From contig JAUHWN010000014.1 of assembly GCA_030424665.1 (NCBI GenBank), positions 1-48,151 of the forward strand: a stretch of DNA of 48,151 bases. The letters run 5' to 3'. This DNA comes from Bdellovibrionia bacterium (GTDB lineage Bacteria; Bdellovibrionota; Bdellovibrionia; Bdellovibrionales; JAGQZY01). The position numbers and the translations under genes are program-made. This document shows, piece by piece, positions 14,999 through 22,726 of the stretch (its first letter is position 1; each line of letters starts with the position of its first letter). The notes beneath the pieces were generated by a model, which was not told the DNA's origin, made no database searches, and saw only the letters and a program-made list of their open reading frames with translations.

Positions 14999-16792
14999 TT
15001 AAGGCCTGAGAGCGGTGTTCATCCGCTCAATAAATTCTTTTGAACTTTCAAACTCCCTCAGCGTCAGCTCTTTTTTGACCTCGCCTTCGGGGGAAATAAA
15101 AATAAAAGTGGGAAGACTGAGGACTCCAAAATTTTTCAGGGCTTGATCGGCAAGTGGATTAGGTTTGGTGTTATCGACCTTGATCATGACAAAAGATCGA
15201 CTGAGTTCTACGACCTTTGGGTCCTTAAAAGTTGAGCTAAGCATCTGAACACAAACGGCACACCAGTCGGCATAGAAATCGATCATGACTGGCTTTGCTT
15301 GACCTTTGGCTTGCTCGAGTAATTTATCGGAATAGACCTGCCAATGAATTCCATTGGGATCATAACCACTATCAGAAATATCACCAGGACTTTGGTTTGA
15401 AAACGATGAACCCCACAATGGTTTGGTGGCGACGGCAATACCAAAGGCCAGTAGCGAAATCATAAGTCCCTTACGCAGTTTGGGTAAGAGTGACTTTCCT
15501 TTGATGGGGTCAAAGGCACCATATACCGATGCGAAGGCAATAGACGATAGTCCGGCTAATACGTACCAAACTGTTTCCGGATATACGGGTTTGGTGAAAT
15601 AAAAGGCCATAGCGAACATTATTCCACCGAAAAGAATTTTCACTGATTCCATCCACGCGCCAGAACGTGGGAGTTTTGAAATAAGCCCACTAAATGTACC
15701 TAGGAGAATAAAGAGTGATCCCAGGCCAAGGGCGAATGTAAAGAGTAGGCTTCCCCCGAGGACGACATTTTGGGTTTGGGAAATGAAGGTGAGAATGCTG
15801 AGAAGAACTGGGCCAACACAGGGACTGGCGACAATTCCAGCAACCAAGCCACTGAAAAAGGCCACTAAAAGATTACCCTTTTTCTGTTGGTTGAGTTTTT
15901 GGCTTAAGCGATCTGGGATTTGAATTTCAAAAAAGCCGAGCATGCTAAAGCCCATTGCGATAAAGATAAGGGCGATCACTGAAACGGCCCAGATATTACC
16001 GAGAAGACCACCAAACATGGCACCGGTTAGTGCCGCAATTATTCCGAGAGCCGTATAGGTGAGAGCAATTCCTAGCACGTAAAAGATACTGAGTGTGAAT
16101 CCTTTGAGGGGCGAGGGCTCGGAACTATTTGTGCCGAGAACGGCGAGGGTAATCGGTATCATAGGATAAATACAGGGAGTAAAAGCGGTGAGTAAGCCAA
16201 AAAGAAAAGCCAGAAAGAAGAGGGATAGGTATCCTTCTCCGAGCGCTTTGGCAAATCGACTATCAAGTTGAGTTGAATCAACTTTGTGGGCTTTGACAAG
16301 GCCCGAAGACTTGGAGTTAAAAAAGTTGTCGACGTTCGCGATTTCATATTTGAGGTCGAGTTCTATTGTTTTCGGAAACAGGCAAAATTTGACGGTGCAG
16401 GCTTGGTAGCGAAGTAGAACCTTTCCACCTTTGCGGAGATTGTTGTCCATCGAAGTTTCAAGAATGGTTTTAATTTGCCCTTTTCCTTTTAAGCCTTTCT
16501 TCATCTTTTTACTGACGACATCTTTAAATTCGACGAGCGGAGTAATCTTTAGAGATCCAGTGATTCCCTGGATTTCTTCGCTGAGCTTTACTTTGAACTG
16601 ATCTTCGTAGGCAATAAATGGAGGGTCTAAATCGAGGTCAATAATGAGTTCGGCCGTTCCCCCTGGGGCGAGTTTAGCAGGAATAATCCGCGCCTCCGCA
16701 TTGAGAGGATTGGTATTGAGCTCTGCCTTGTCTTGGCTGAAAGCAGATAGAGAAAATAGTAGTAAAAAGCAGCAAAGAGCTGTTCGAATCAT
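14999..16792 (-). CDS. dsbD: Thiol:disulfide interchange protein DsbD
   Basis: 597 residues with the three-part DsbD architecture: signal peptide, periplasmic alpha domain with the redox pair in RYQACTVKFC (Cys132, Cys137), an eight-TM beta domain with FTPCIYPMIPIT and ASPCVGPVL cysteines, and a C-terminal thioredoxin-like gamma domain with DWCAVC (Cys511, Cys514). DsbD moves electrons from cytoplasmic thioredoxin to periplasmic reductases such as DsbC or CcmG. It follows the alpha/beta hydrolase gene on the same strand by 85 bases. All six functional cysteines are present. Confidence 0.94.
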   Translation of the reverse strand: MIRTALCCFLLLFSLSAFSQDKAELNTNPLNAEARIIPAKLAPGGTAELIIDLDLDPPFIAYEDQFKVKLSEEIQGITGSLKITPLVEFKDVVSKKMKKGLKGKGQIKTILETSMDNNLRKGGKVLLRYQACTVKFCLFPKTIELDLKYEIANVDNFFNSKSSGLVKAHKVDSTQLDSRFAKALGEGYLSLFFLAFLFGLLTAFTPCIYPMIPITLAVLGTNSSEPSPLKGFTLSIFYVLGIALTYTALGIIAALTGAMFGGLLGNIWAVSVIALIFIAMGFSMLGFFEIQIPDRLSQKLNQQKKGNLLVAFFSGLVAGIVASPCVGPVLLSILTFISQTQNVVLGGSLLFTFALGLGSLFILLGTFSGLISKLPRSGAWMESVKILFGGIMFAMAFYFTKPVYPETVWYVLAGLSSIAFASVYGAFDPIKGKSLLPKLRKGLMISLLAFGIAVATKPLWGSSFSNQSPGDISDSGYDPNGIHWQVYSDKLLEQAKGQAKPVMIDFYADWCAVCVQMLSSTFKDPKVVELSRSFVMIKVDNTKPNPLADQALKNFGVLSLPTFIFISPEGEVKKELTLREFESSKEFIERMNTALRP

Positions 16793-16877
16793 GATCCAAT
16801 CACCTTTATTTCATGATACTAGATAGATCCTTATCTTCAGAAGTCCTATCTGTGAAATTAGGCCTTTTACTTTGTTT

Positions 16878-17675
16878 TTACATTATATCGCGAATGCTGA
16901 GGTGGATTCGATCGAGAAGGCGGTTAAATTCCCTGCGAGCCGCGTTCTTATGCTCTTTCTTGGGCTGTAAGAAAAAGCCCATTGTACCAATGTGATCAAG
17001 GGCCAAATTAGCAATTTCTTGGCCCCACTTTTGGCTTTCTACATGGATCAGGCCGTCACTCGTGTCATGGTCTTTTGTTTGTTTAGGTAAAACTCGATCT
17101 AGGACGCGAAAAGGTAAAGACCATTGGTCTTTGTCAGCATTGCAAATAAACGAACCGTAAGGGATACCGTAGAGGTCGGGATAGCTGCTGTTAAACTGTT
17201 GAAGGGATTCTTCGGTAAACTGTCGGATGATATCTTTTTTTAAGTTTAGGTTGTAATTAAAGAGCTTAAGACTGCCCACGAGTAGGGGTTTTGAGTCAGT
17301 CCAATCCAATATTTTTTCAGCGCCAAAAAAGCCCCTGTGGGGAGTTCCCATGGTGTAAATAGCTTTTATTCGAGGCTTTAAACCTGAATTATGGGCAAGC
17401 ATACGAGCGATGAGCCCGCCAGTACTCTGTCCCACTAAGATGAGAGAGTCCTGCGGCTGAAGCTTTTCTTTAATTTGGTAAACGGCCCTTTCGGTCATAG
17501 CTTCTAGGGACTCAAAGCCCATATTTCTGACACAGAAAACGGATAAGCCTTTGGCTTCGAGTTCTTTGGATATGTGTTGGTAAAAATCGCCCAAGTTAAG
17601 GAGACCAAACCGGAGATTATCATCTCCATAGGTATTGAGTCCTCTGAGCAATACAATTTGAGTCTTGCTTGCCAT
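16878..17675 (-). CDS. Alpha/beta hydrolase, lipase-like
   Basis: 265 residues from the ATG at 17675; a TTG at 17714 would add 13 residues but lacks a Shine-Dalgarno. The fold is a triacylglycerol-lipase/PGAP1-like alpha/beta hydrolase: VLLRGLNTYGD near the N terminus, nucleophile elbow LVGQSTGG (Ser84), YTMGTPHRG, and a C-terminal DHIG with probable catalytic His228; the acid may lie in DTSDGLIH. No signal peptide is evident, so it appears cytoplasmic. It probably cleaves a lipid or ester substrate, but specificity cannot be read. It is upstream of dsbD and divergent from the exonuclease gene at 17729. Confidence 0.78.
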   Translation of the reverse strand: MASKTQIVLLRGLNTYGDDNLRFGLLNLGDFYQHISKELEAKGLSVFCVRNMGFESLEAMTERAVYQIKEKLQPQDSLILVGQSTGGLIARMLAHNSGLKPRIKAIYTMGTPHRGFFGAEKILDWTDSKPLLVGSLKLFNYNLNLKKDIIRQFTEESLQQFNSSYPDLYGIPYGSFICNADKDQWSLPFRVLDRVLPKQTKDHDTSDGLIHVESQKWGQEIANLALDHIGTMGFFLQPKKEHKNAARREFNRLLDRIHLSIRDIM

Positions 17676-17728
17676 ACTTCTTATGGTTATAAAACCTTCC
17701 AGAGGTACTGACAAATGGGGAGAGTAAA

Positions 17729-18565
17729 TTGTCGAATTTAGATCTTGAAAAACCCTGGGGCGAACACACTTTTGTGGCTTTTGACACAGAGACTTCCGGT
17801 AAATACCCTTTATCAGCCCAGATTTGCGAAATTGGTGCAGTGAAGTGGCAGGGAGGCAAAGAAGTTGAGCGATTTGAGCGACTGATTAAGCCTGATGAAC
17901 CAATGAAGGAAACGGTCATAAAAATCCATGGAATCACCAATGAAATGGTCGCCGATGCGCCGAAAGTCCACGAAGTCATTGGAGAGTTTTCAGAGTTCAT
18001 AAGGGGAGCGGTCACCATTGCCCATCATGCTCCCTTTGACCTGGGCTTTTTAGCTCCAGAGCTTGAGTATAAAAAAATTGAGCTCCCCGATGAACCGGTT
18101 ATTTGTTCGAGCCTTCTTTCGAGAAGAGTCATCCCAACAAGCCCTAACCATCGCCTCCAGACACTTGTTGAGTACTTGGGATTAGAACAGGGGACGGCCC
18201 ACCGAGCCGGAGATGATGCCGCAGCTTGCTTACGAGTAACGATAGAATGTATGAATCGACTTGGTCCTTTGACGAGTCTAAAGGATGTTTTGGATCGGCA
18301 GGGGGGAGCCATTCAGTGGTCGCGCTTTTCGATAGACGAACTCATGCAAGAAGAAAAGTGGCGGAATCTTTTGACCGCTATCGAGAATAAGAAGCGGGCC
18401 GAAATGATCTATAGTGGTGGCTCCCGGCCGGGGCGCTCAAGGATTGTTTATCCTGAAGGTTTAGTCAGAAGTTTGAATGGTGATTTTCTGGTGGCTAAAG
18501 AAGAGGGGCAAGTTCAAACTAAGCGCTACTACCTTGAAAAGGTAAAAGATCTACTCATTGACTGA
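17729..18565 (+). CDS. DnaQ-like 3'-5' exonuclease with C-terminal WYL-like domain
   Basis: 278 residues starting at TTG 17729, with GGGGAG six bases upstream. Residues 13-175 are a DEDDh exonuclease: FVAFDTETSG (Asp19, Glu21), IAHHAPFDLGF (Asp104), HRAGDDAAA (His158, Asp163), like the PolC/DnaQ proofreading fold. After a linker, residues about 213-278 (LLTAIENKKRAEMIYSG, then SRIVYPEGLVRSLNGDFLVA and KRYYLEKVKDL) resemble a WYL domain, a nucleotide or nucleic-acid sensing module usually attached to HTH regulators. No polymerase domain is present. It could be a repair or RNA/DNA-trimming enzyme controlled by a ligand. The exonuclease is firm; the WYL assignment is by eye. Confidence 0.8.
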   Translation: MSNLDLEKPWGEHTFVAFDTETSGKYPLSAQICEIGAVKWQGGKEVERFERLIKPDEPMKETVIKIHGITNEMVADAPKVHEVIGEFSEFIRGAVTIAHHAPFDLGFLAPELEYKKIELPDEPVICSSLLSRRVIPTSPNHRLQTLVEYLGLEQGTAHRAGDDAAACLRVTIECMNRLGPLTSLKDVLDRQGGAIQWSRFSIDELMQEEKWRNLLTAIENKKRAEMIYSGGSRPGRSRIVYPEGLVRSLNGDFLVAKEEGQVQTKRYYLEKVKDLLID

Positions 18566-19570
18566 GGCTTGCTCCTTTGTCTCGATATCCGGACCATCCT
18601 CATCGGGGCTGATTAAAGGGTCCGTTACAGGCTCATCGGATTGCTCAACTGTCTGTCCGTGTTCTTCTCGCAGTTGTTTTATTTTTTGTGATAGTTCCAC
18701 GGCAACCTCTTCGAGGTGTTTGAATTCGTCTCCGGCCCTCAACTTAAGGGGTCTAATTTTTCCATCCATAAGATCATCAAGGAATCTTTCGAAGGCGTAG
18801 AGAGGCCCTGCCGTTCTATGGGACAATATTCTCCCGAGTAGAAAAAGTATCGCGATAAAGAAAAAGCTAACAATAGTAAACGTAATAATGAACGGAATGA
18901 GGAACTGATCGAGAAGGCGTACATTATTGCCAACGAGATCAATAATTGTGACTCGAAGAAATGTGTAGGAATAGACAGCTGAGATCACAGAGAATCCAGC
19001 TCCGACTCCCATAAGAGTCAAACAATAACGTATTTGAAACTTCGGATTGACCCAATAACGTTTTCTAACATTGTTTGCGGGCCATAGTATTTCGCTTTCA
19101 CGAATGAGTGCGAGAACAATCATAGCGTAGCCCACCCACTGTAGAGCATCGGCTAGGTTGAATGCAGGGCTTTTAAACTCTGGAGTCCCCAAGATAATAA
19201 AGTCGACCACATATCCCCAAATGATTCGATCAGTGACATTCCCGAGAATTCCTCCAAGAAGGATGGACATGCCTGTCCTTAACACGAGGGATTTTATGGG
19301 AAGTAGATATTGGATAATACCAAAAGAAAAAAGTAAGAAGGCTCCACCCGTAGAAAGAGAAACAATTCGTAGAACAGGCGGGAGATCTGAGAATAAACCG
19401 AGCATAGCCCCGTGATTATGATGGAGTACGAGACCCAGGGGACCGTAAAAGTTGATACCCGTGATGTCGACGGCTAAGTATTTTGTTATTCGATCGATTC
19501 CCCAGGTTGCAAAAAGTGGCAGGAGAACGATTAACCATTCGCGCTTTTTCACTAAGAAAAAGTTTATCAA
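18551..19570 (-). CDS. lspA: Lipoprotein signal peptidase (LspA) fused to a two-TM HAMP module
   Basis: 339 residues. Positions about 1-160 are LspA: four TM segments, GILGNVTDRIIWGYVVDFI (Asp114) and FNLADALQWVG (Asp141), the aspartyl catalytic pair that cleaves diacylglyceryl prolipoproteins. From about 168 a second module starts: RKRYWVNPKFQIRY, TM around 183-203, TM around 223-246, and a HAMP-like segment (GPLYAFERFLDDLMDGKIRP, then LRAGDEFKHLEEVAVELSQK), ending in an acidic tail. LspA alone is usually about 150-180 residues, so this protein is twice the normal size. The start is probably TTG 19570 (GTG 19552 is possible); no clear Shine-Dalgarno. It overlaps the convergent exonuclease gene by 15 bases. 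Confidence 0.88.
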   Translation of the reverse strand: MINFFLVKKREWLIVLLPLFATWGIDRITKYLAVDITGINFYGPLGLVLHHNHGAMLGLFSDLPPVLRIVSLSTGGAFLLFSFGIIQYLLPIKSLVLRTGMSILLGGILGNVTDRIIWGYVVDFIILGTPEFKSPAFNLADALQWVGYAMIVLALIRESEILWPANNVRKRYWVNPKFQIRYCLTLMGVGAGFSVISAVYSYTFLRVTIIDLVGNNVRLLDQFLIPFIITFTIVSFFFIAILFLLGRILSHRTAGPLYAFERFLDDLMDGKIRPLKLRAGDEFKHLEEVAVELSQKIKQLREEHGQTVEQSDEPVTDPLISPDEDGPDIETKEQASVNE

Positions 19571-19657
19571 AAACAGAGCCGAGGCGGAATCTTTTCCTTC
19601 CGGACTAGTTCAAGGCTTTGTATTAAAAGGATAAAAGATCAACTAAGGTCTTATTAA

Positions 19658-21157
19658 TTAGTTTTTCTGAGACTTTTTGATGCTGGCCTTTGCGATTCCT
19701 GAATAGTCACCAGACAAAGGTGGGTCAAACTCTGCAATTTTGTCATTGATTATGTAGACCTGTTTATCGTACCAAAGGGGAATGGTCGCGAGCTCGTCAT
19801 AGGCAATTTGTTGAACTTCATTATAAATCTGTTTTCGTTCCTTAAATGGAATTGTCTTTAGACCCAATTCCGTCATTTCATCGAATCGCTTGTTTTTAAA
19901 ATGTCCTCGGTTTCTACCAGGAGGTGTTTCACTACTGTGTAGGGTCAGGCGGTAAATATCGGGATCAATCGCACCAATCCACTTCATCAGCGCCATTTGG
20001 AATCGCCCTTTTTTAATATCTTCGTAGTAGATTCCCCACTCGTATGATTTCAAATTGACCTTGATGCCAGCCTTTTTAAACAAAAAGCTGAGTACTTTCG
20101 CATTCTCGACGGCGGAGGGATTGGAAGATGTTTTAAGCTCGACTTCTAGATTTTTGATGCCTGTACGATCAAGAAGTTCCCTGGCCTTTTCCGGTGAATA
20201 AACCTGGGGTGGGAGCTTGTCATTGAAGTAAGGGTTCCCTGGATTGAGAATTGATGTCGCCTTCTGACTTAAACTTCGATGTTTGTATCTAATAATTTCT
20301 TCGAGGTTTAGAGAGTGTTGAATAGCTTTTCGCACGGCCTTTTGTTTGAGGAGCGAGTCACGATGGTTGATCAAAAGATAGGTCATTGACGGGCCAGTTC
20401 GAGTGAGCACTCTAAATTTTTCTTTATGGTTTTGCCGAAGAAAATGAACCTTGTCTGCAGGGAGATCATTTTGGATGATATCGATTTCGCCACGGAGAAT
20501 TTTTTGAAAACGAGTATTGTCATCTTTGATCAATTTGAATTGGATTGAATTAAATCGTTCGAATTCTTTTGATTTTCTTGAAAGCACTAAGCTTTGTGGT
20601 GAAATGCTTTTGTAGTCAAAAGGACCCGAGCCAAAGGGCCTCTTTAAAAAACGCCCTTCATCGGCTTTCAATTCTTTAGCTGGTACGATCTTAATTGTGA
20701 CCAAGTCTTGTAAAAACGGGGCAACTACCTGTTTGAGTTCCAGCTGAAGCTGCCAGTAGCTTGCTGTCTCTGAGACTTTGATAGACTTGATATTTTTCAT
20801 GGTCGAGTAAAAGGGACTCTGCTGGGATTTGTGGTAGTTAAAACTGTAAAGTAGGTCTTCTTTGTCGATCCGGCGGTTGTTTGAGAATTGGATATTTTTA
20901 GGGATTGAAAATTGGAAGCGATTTTTGTCAATTTGCTCCCAGGTCTCGGCAGCGTCTCCGACAATTTTTAGCTCAGAGTCTAGTTTTACAAGGGACTGAA
21001 AAATGAGATGAGAGAGTCGCTGTCCCATAGCATCGGTAGTTCTTCTAGGATCAAAGGTTTGCGGGAAGGCACTGACTCCTACAATAAGCTCCTGGCACGC
21101 CTCTTCTCCAGCTTGGGAGCAGCCTTCAGGCCCATGAGAGCACCCCAGAAAGGCCAA
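19658..21157 (-). CDS. Oligopeptide-type solute-binding lipoprotein (SBP family 5)
   Basis: At least 499 residues of an OppA/DppA-like periplasmic binding protein: FPQTFDPRRTTDAMGQRLSH, the LKPF-like GSGPFDYKSI, LLINHRDSLLKQKAVRKAIQ and MKWIGAIDPDIYRLTLHSSE. Such proteins deliver peptides or other ligands to ABC importers. The first canonical start (TTG at 21157) leaves only a stump of signal peptide before FLGC. Reading on upstream, the frame stays open to a stop at 21209-21211 and adds a basic-hydrophobic segment (NCFRLFLFFNIISILA) that completes a lipoprotein signal. A non-standard ATA at 21202 with AGGTG upstream could be the start. No ABC permease or ATPase gene is adjacent. It diverges from dacB. 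Confidence 0.85.
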   Translation of the reverse strand: MAFLGCSHGPEGCSQAGEEACQELIVGVSAFPQTFDPRRTTDAMGQRLSHLIFQSLVKLDSELKIVGDAAETWEQIDKNRFQFSIPKNIQFSNNRRIDKEDLLYSFNYHKSQQSPFYSTMKNIKSIKVSETASYWQLQLELKQVVAPFLQDLVTIKIVPAKELKADEGRFLKRPFGSGPFDYKSISPQSLVLSRKSKEFERFNSIQFKLIKDDNTRFQKILRGEIDIIQNDLPADKVHFLRQNHKEKFRVLTRTGPSMTYLLINHRDSLLKQKAVRKAIQHSLNLEEIIRYKHRSLSQKATSILNPGNPYFNDKLPPQVYSPEKARELLDRTGIKNLEVELKTSSNPSAVENAKVLSFLFKKAGIKVNLKSYEWGIYYEDIKKGRFQMALMKWIGAIDPDIYRLTLHSSETPPGRNRGHFKNKRFDEMTELGLKTIPFKERKQIYNEVQQIAYDELATIPLWYDKQVYIINDKIAEFDPPLSGDYSGIAKASIKKSQKN

Positions 21158-21268
21158 AATCGAGATGATGTTAAAGAAAAGAAAAAGTCTAAAGCAATTT
21201 ATGGGATTTCACCTAACGCAATATATAATCTTCCTGATTTCACCGAATAAAAGGTCTATACTTTAAAT

Positions 21269-22726
21269 ATGACTCATTTACTTTATATTGCAACAGCCAG
21301 CCTGATTCTCTTCATAACATTATTGCCAACGAGCTCCCAAGCCGATTCGAAAACATGGCATCGGTCCATGCGCCAAGCCCTGCAAAACGAGGTCACCTCT
21401 TCGGGACTGACAAAGAGCGGATTGGGAATTTGGGTGGGGGAAGTTAAGGGTGAAGAGCTTTTACCGATTTATACTCTTAATAATAAGAAACAATTTGTGC
21501 CAGCATCGTTGAGCAAGATACCAACGGCGGCTGCAATATTAAAAAGTTTTCCGCCGGATATTGTTTTTAAGACCGAAGTTCTAGCGACAACTCCTGTGCA
21601 AAACGGTGTGCTTAGAGGTGATATCTTTTTGCGAGGTGGTGGCGACCCGGCTTTCGTATCCGAAAAAATGTGGTTTTTAGTCAACGAATTGCGACGGGAA
21701 GGAATCACTGCCATTGCTGGTGATTTAATCGTCGACGATAATCGCTTTGATAAAAAGAGAAGTAGTCGTCGCACGACGGATCCGGTGGATCGAGCCTATG
21801 ATGCGCCAATTGGAGCGCTCTCGTTCAATTGGAATTCTGTTAATGTTTATGTCCGGCCCGGTGACAAGGTTGGCGAGAGAGCAAAGGTCATCATTGACCC
21901 TGTGAATGACTATATCCAAGTGAGAAATACCGCAAAAACAAAGTCTGCCGGTAGACGAACGATCCAAGTCAGTCGCAAGAGAATTAATTCCAGAGATGTC
22001 ATAGAGGTCTCTGGGAAAATCGCACTTGGTGCGGCTGAAATGGTTTCTTATAAAAATATAACTGAGCCCGATATTTGGACGGGCTACAACTTTAAAGAAT
22101 TTCTCAGACAAAGAGGGATCGTCGTTCAAGGTCAGGTGAAGGCGGGAGTGACTCCAACTGCAGCCCGAGTTTTGGCGGCCAATGAAAGTAAGCCCCTACG
22201 TCAGATCATCGCGGATATGTCTAAATTTTCGAATAATTTTGTGGCAGAAATGCTTACTAAAAATCTAGCTGCTGAGGCGGGTGAGAGCCCGGCGACTCTT
22301 GGGCGAGGTGTTGAGCTTATTAATAACAAATTGGTGTCGATGGGTTTGAGTCGCAATACATTTGAATTTAACAACCCTTCAGGATTGAGTACTGATAATA
22401 AATTTACTCCGGGGCAAATATCAACGCTTCTGTTTTCTGCCCATAAAGACTTTAGTTTCTATCCGGAATTTTTGACTGCTTTACCCATTGCTGGTGTCGA
22501 TGGAACTCTTAAGAAAAGAATGAGCAATTCAACAGCCGAGAGATGGGTTCGGGCTAAAACGGGGCTTTTAAATGGGGTCGCTGCTCTAGCTGGATATGCG
22601 GGGAGACCCGATGGAACTCTTATTATTTTCTCTTTTATGTACAATGGGCCCCAATCACTGAGTCACGTGAGGAACACATTTGATCAAATGGCCGTACAGT
22701 TAACATCAGGAGCAACTCTCCAGTGA
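21269..22726 (+). CDS. dacB: D-Ala-D-Ala carboxypeptidase/endopeptidase (PBP4 family, S13)
   Basis: 485 residues with a signal peptide (about 1-25). Penicillin-binding motifs of peptidase family S13 are in place: PASLSK (Ser80, Lys83), SNN at 321-323, and AKTGLL (KTG at 430-432), with the long insert between the first two motifs characteristic of PBP4. The enzyme trims pentapeptides and cuts cross-links in periplasmic peptidoglycan. In Bdellovibrio, PBP4 homologues are known to loosen prey walls during invasion; whether this copy acts on self or prey is not visible. Its stop overlaps the GTG of the lytic transglycosylase gene by 4 bases. Confidence 0.93.
   Translation: MTHLLYIATASLILFITLLPTSSQADSKTWHRSMRQALQNEVTSSGLTKSGLGIWVGEVKGEELLPIYTLNNKKQFVPASLSKIPTAAAILKSFPPDIVFKTEVLATTPVQNGVLRGDIFLRGGGDPAFVSEKMWFLVNELRREGITAIAGDLIVDDNRFDKKRSSRRTTDPVDRAYDAPIGALSFNWNSVNVYVRPGDKVGERAKVIIDPVNDYIQVRNTAKTKSAGRRTIQVSRKRINSRDVIEVSGKIALGAAEMVSYKNITEPDIWTGYNFKEFLRQRGIVVQGQVKAGVTPTAARVLAANESKPLRQIIADMSKFSNNFVAEMLTKNLAAEAGESPATLGRGVELINNKLVSMGLSRNTFEFNNPSGLSTDNKFTPGQISTLLFSAHKDFSFYPEFLTALPIAGVDGTLKKRMSNSTAERWVRAKTGLLNGVAALAGYAGRPDGTLIIFSFMYNGPQSLSHVRNTFDQMAVQLTSGATLQ

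Noticed and set aside
16781-16800. GTTCGAATC, resembling a tRNA T-loop
   Set aside because: It lies in the dsbD start region and no acceptor or anticodon arm can be formed around it.
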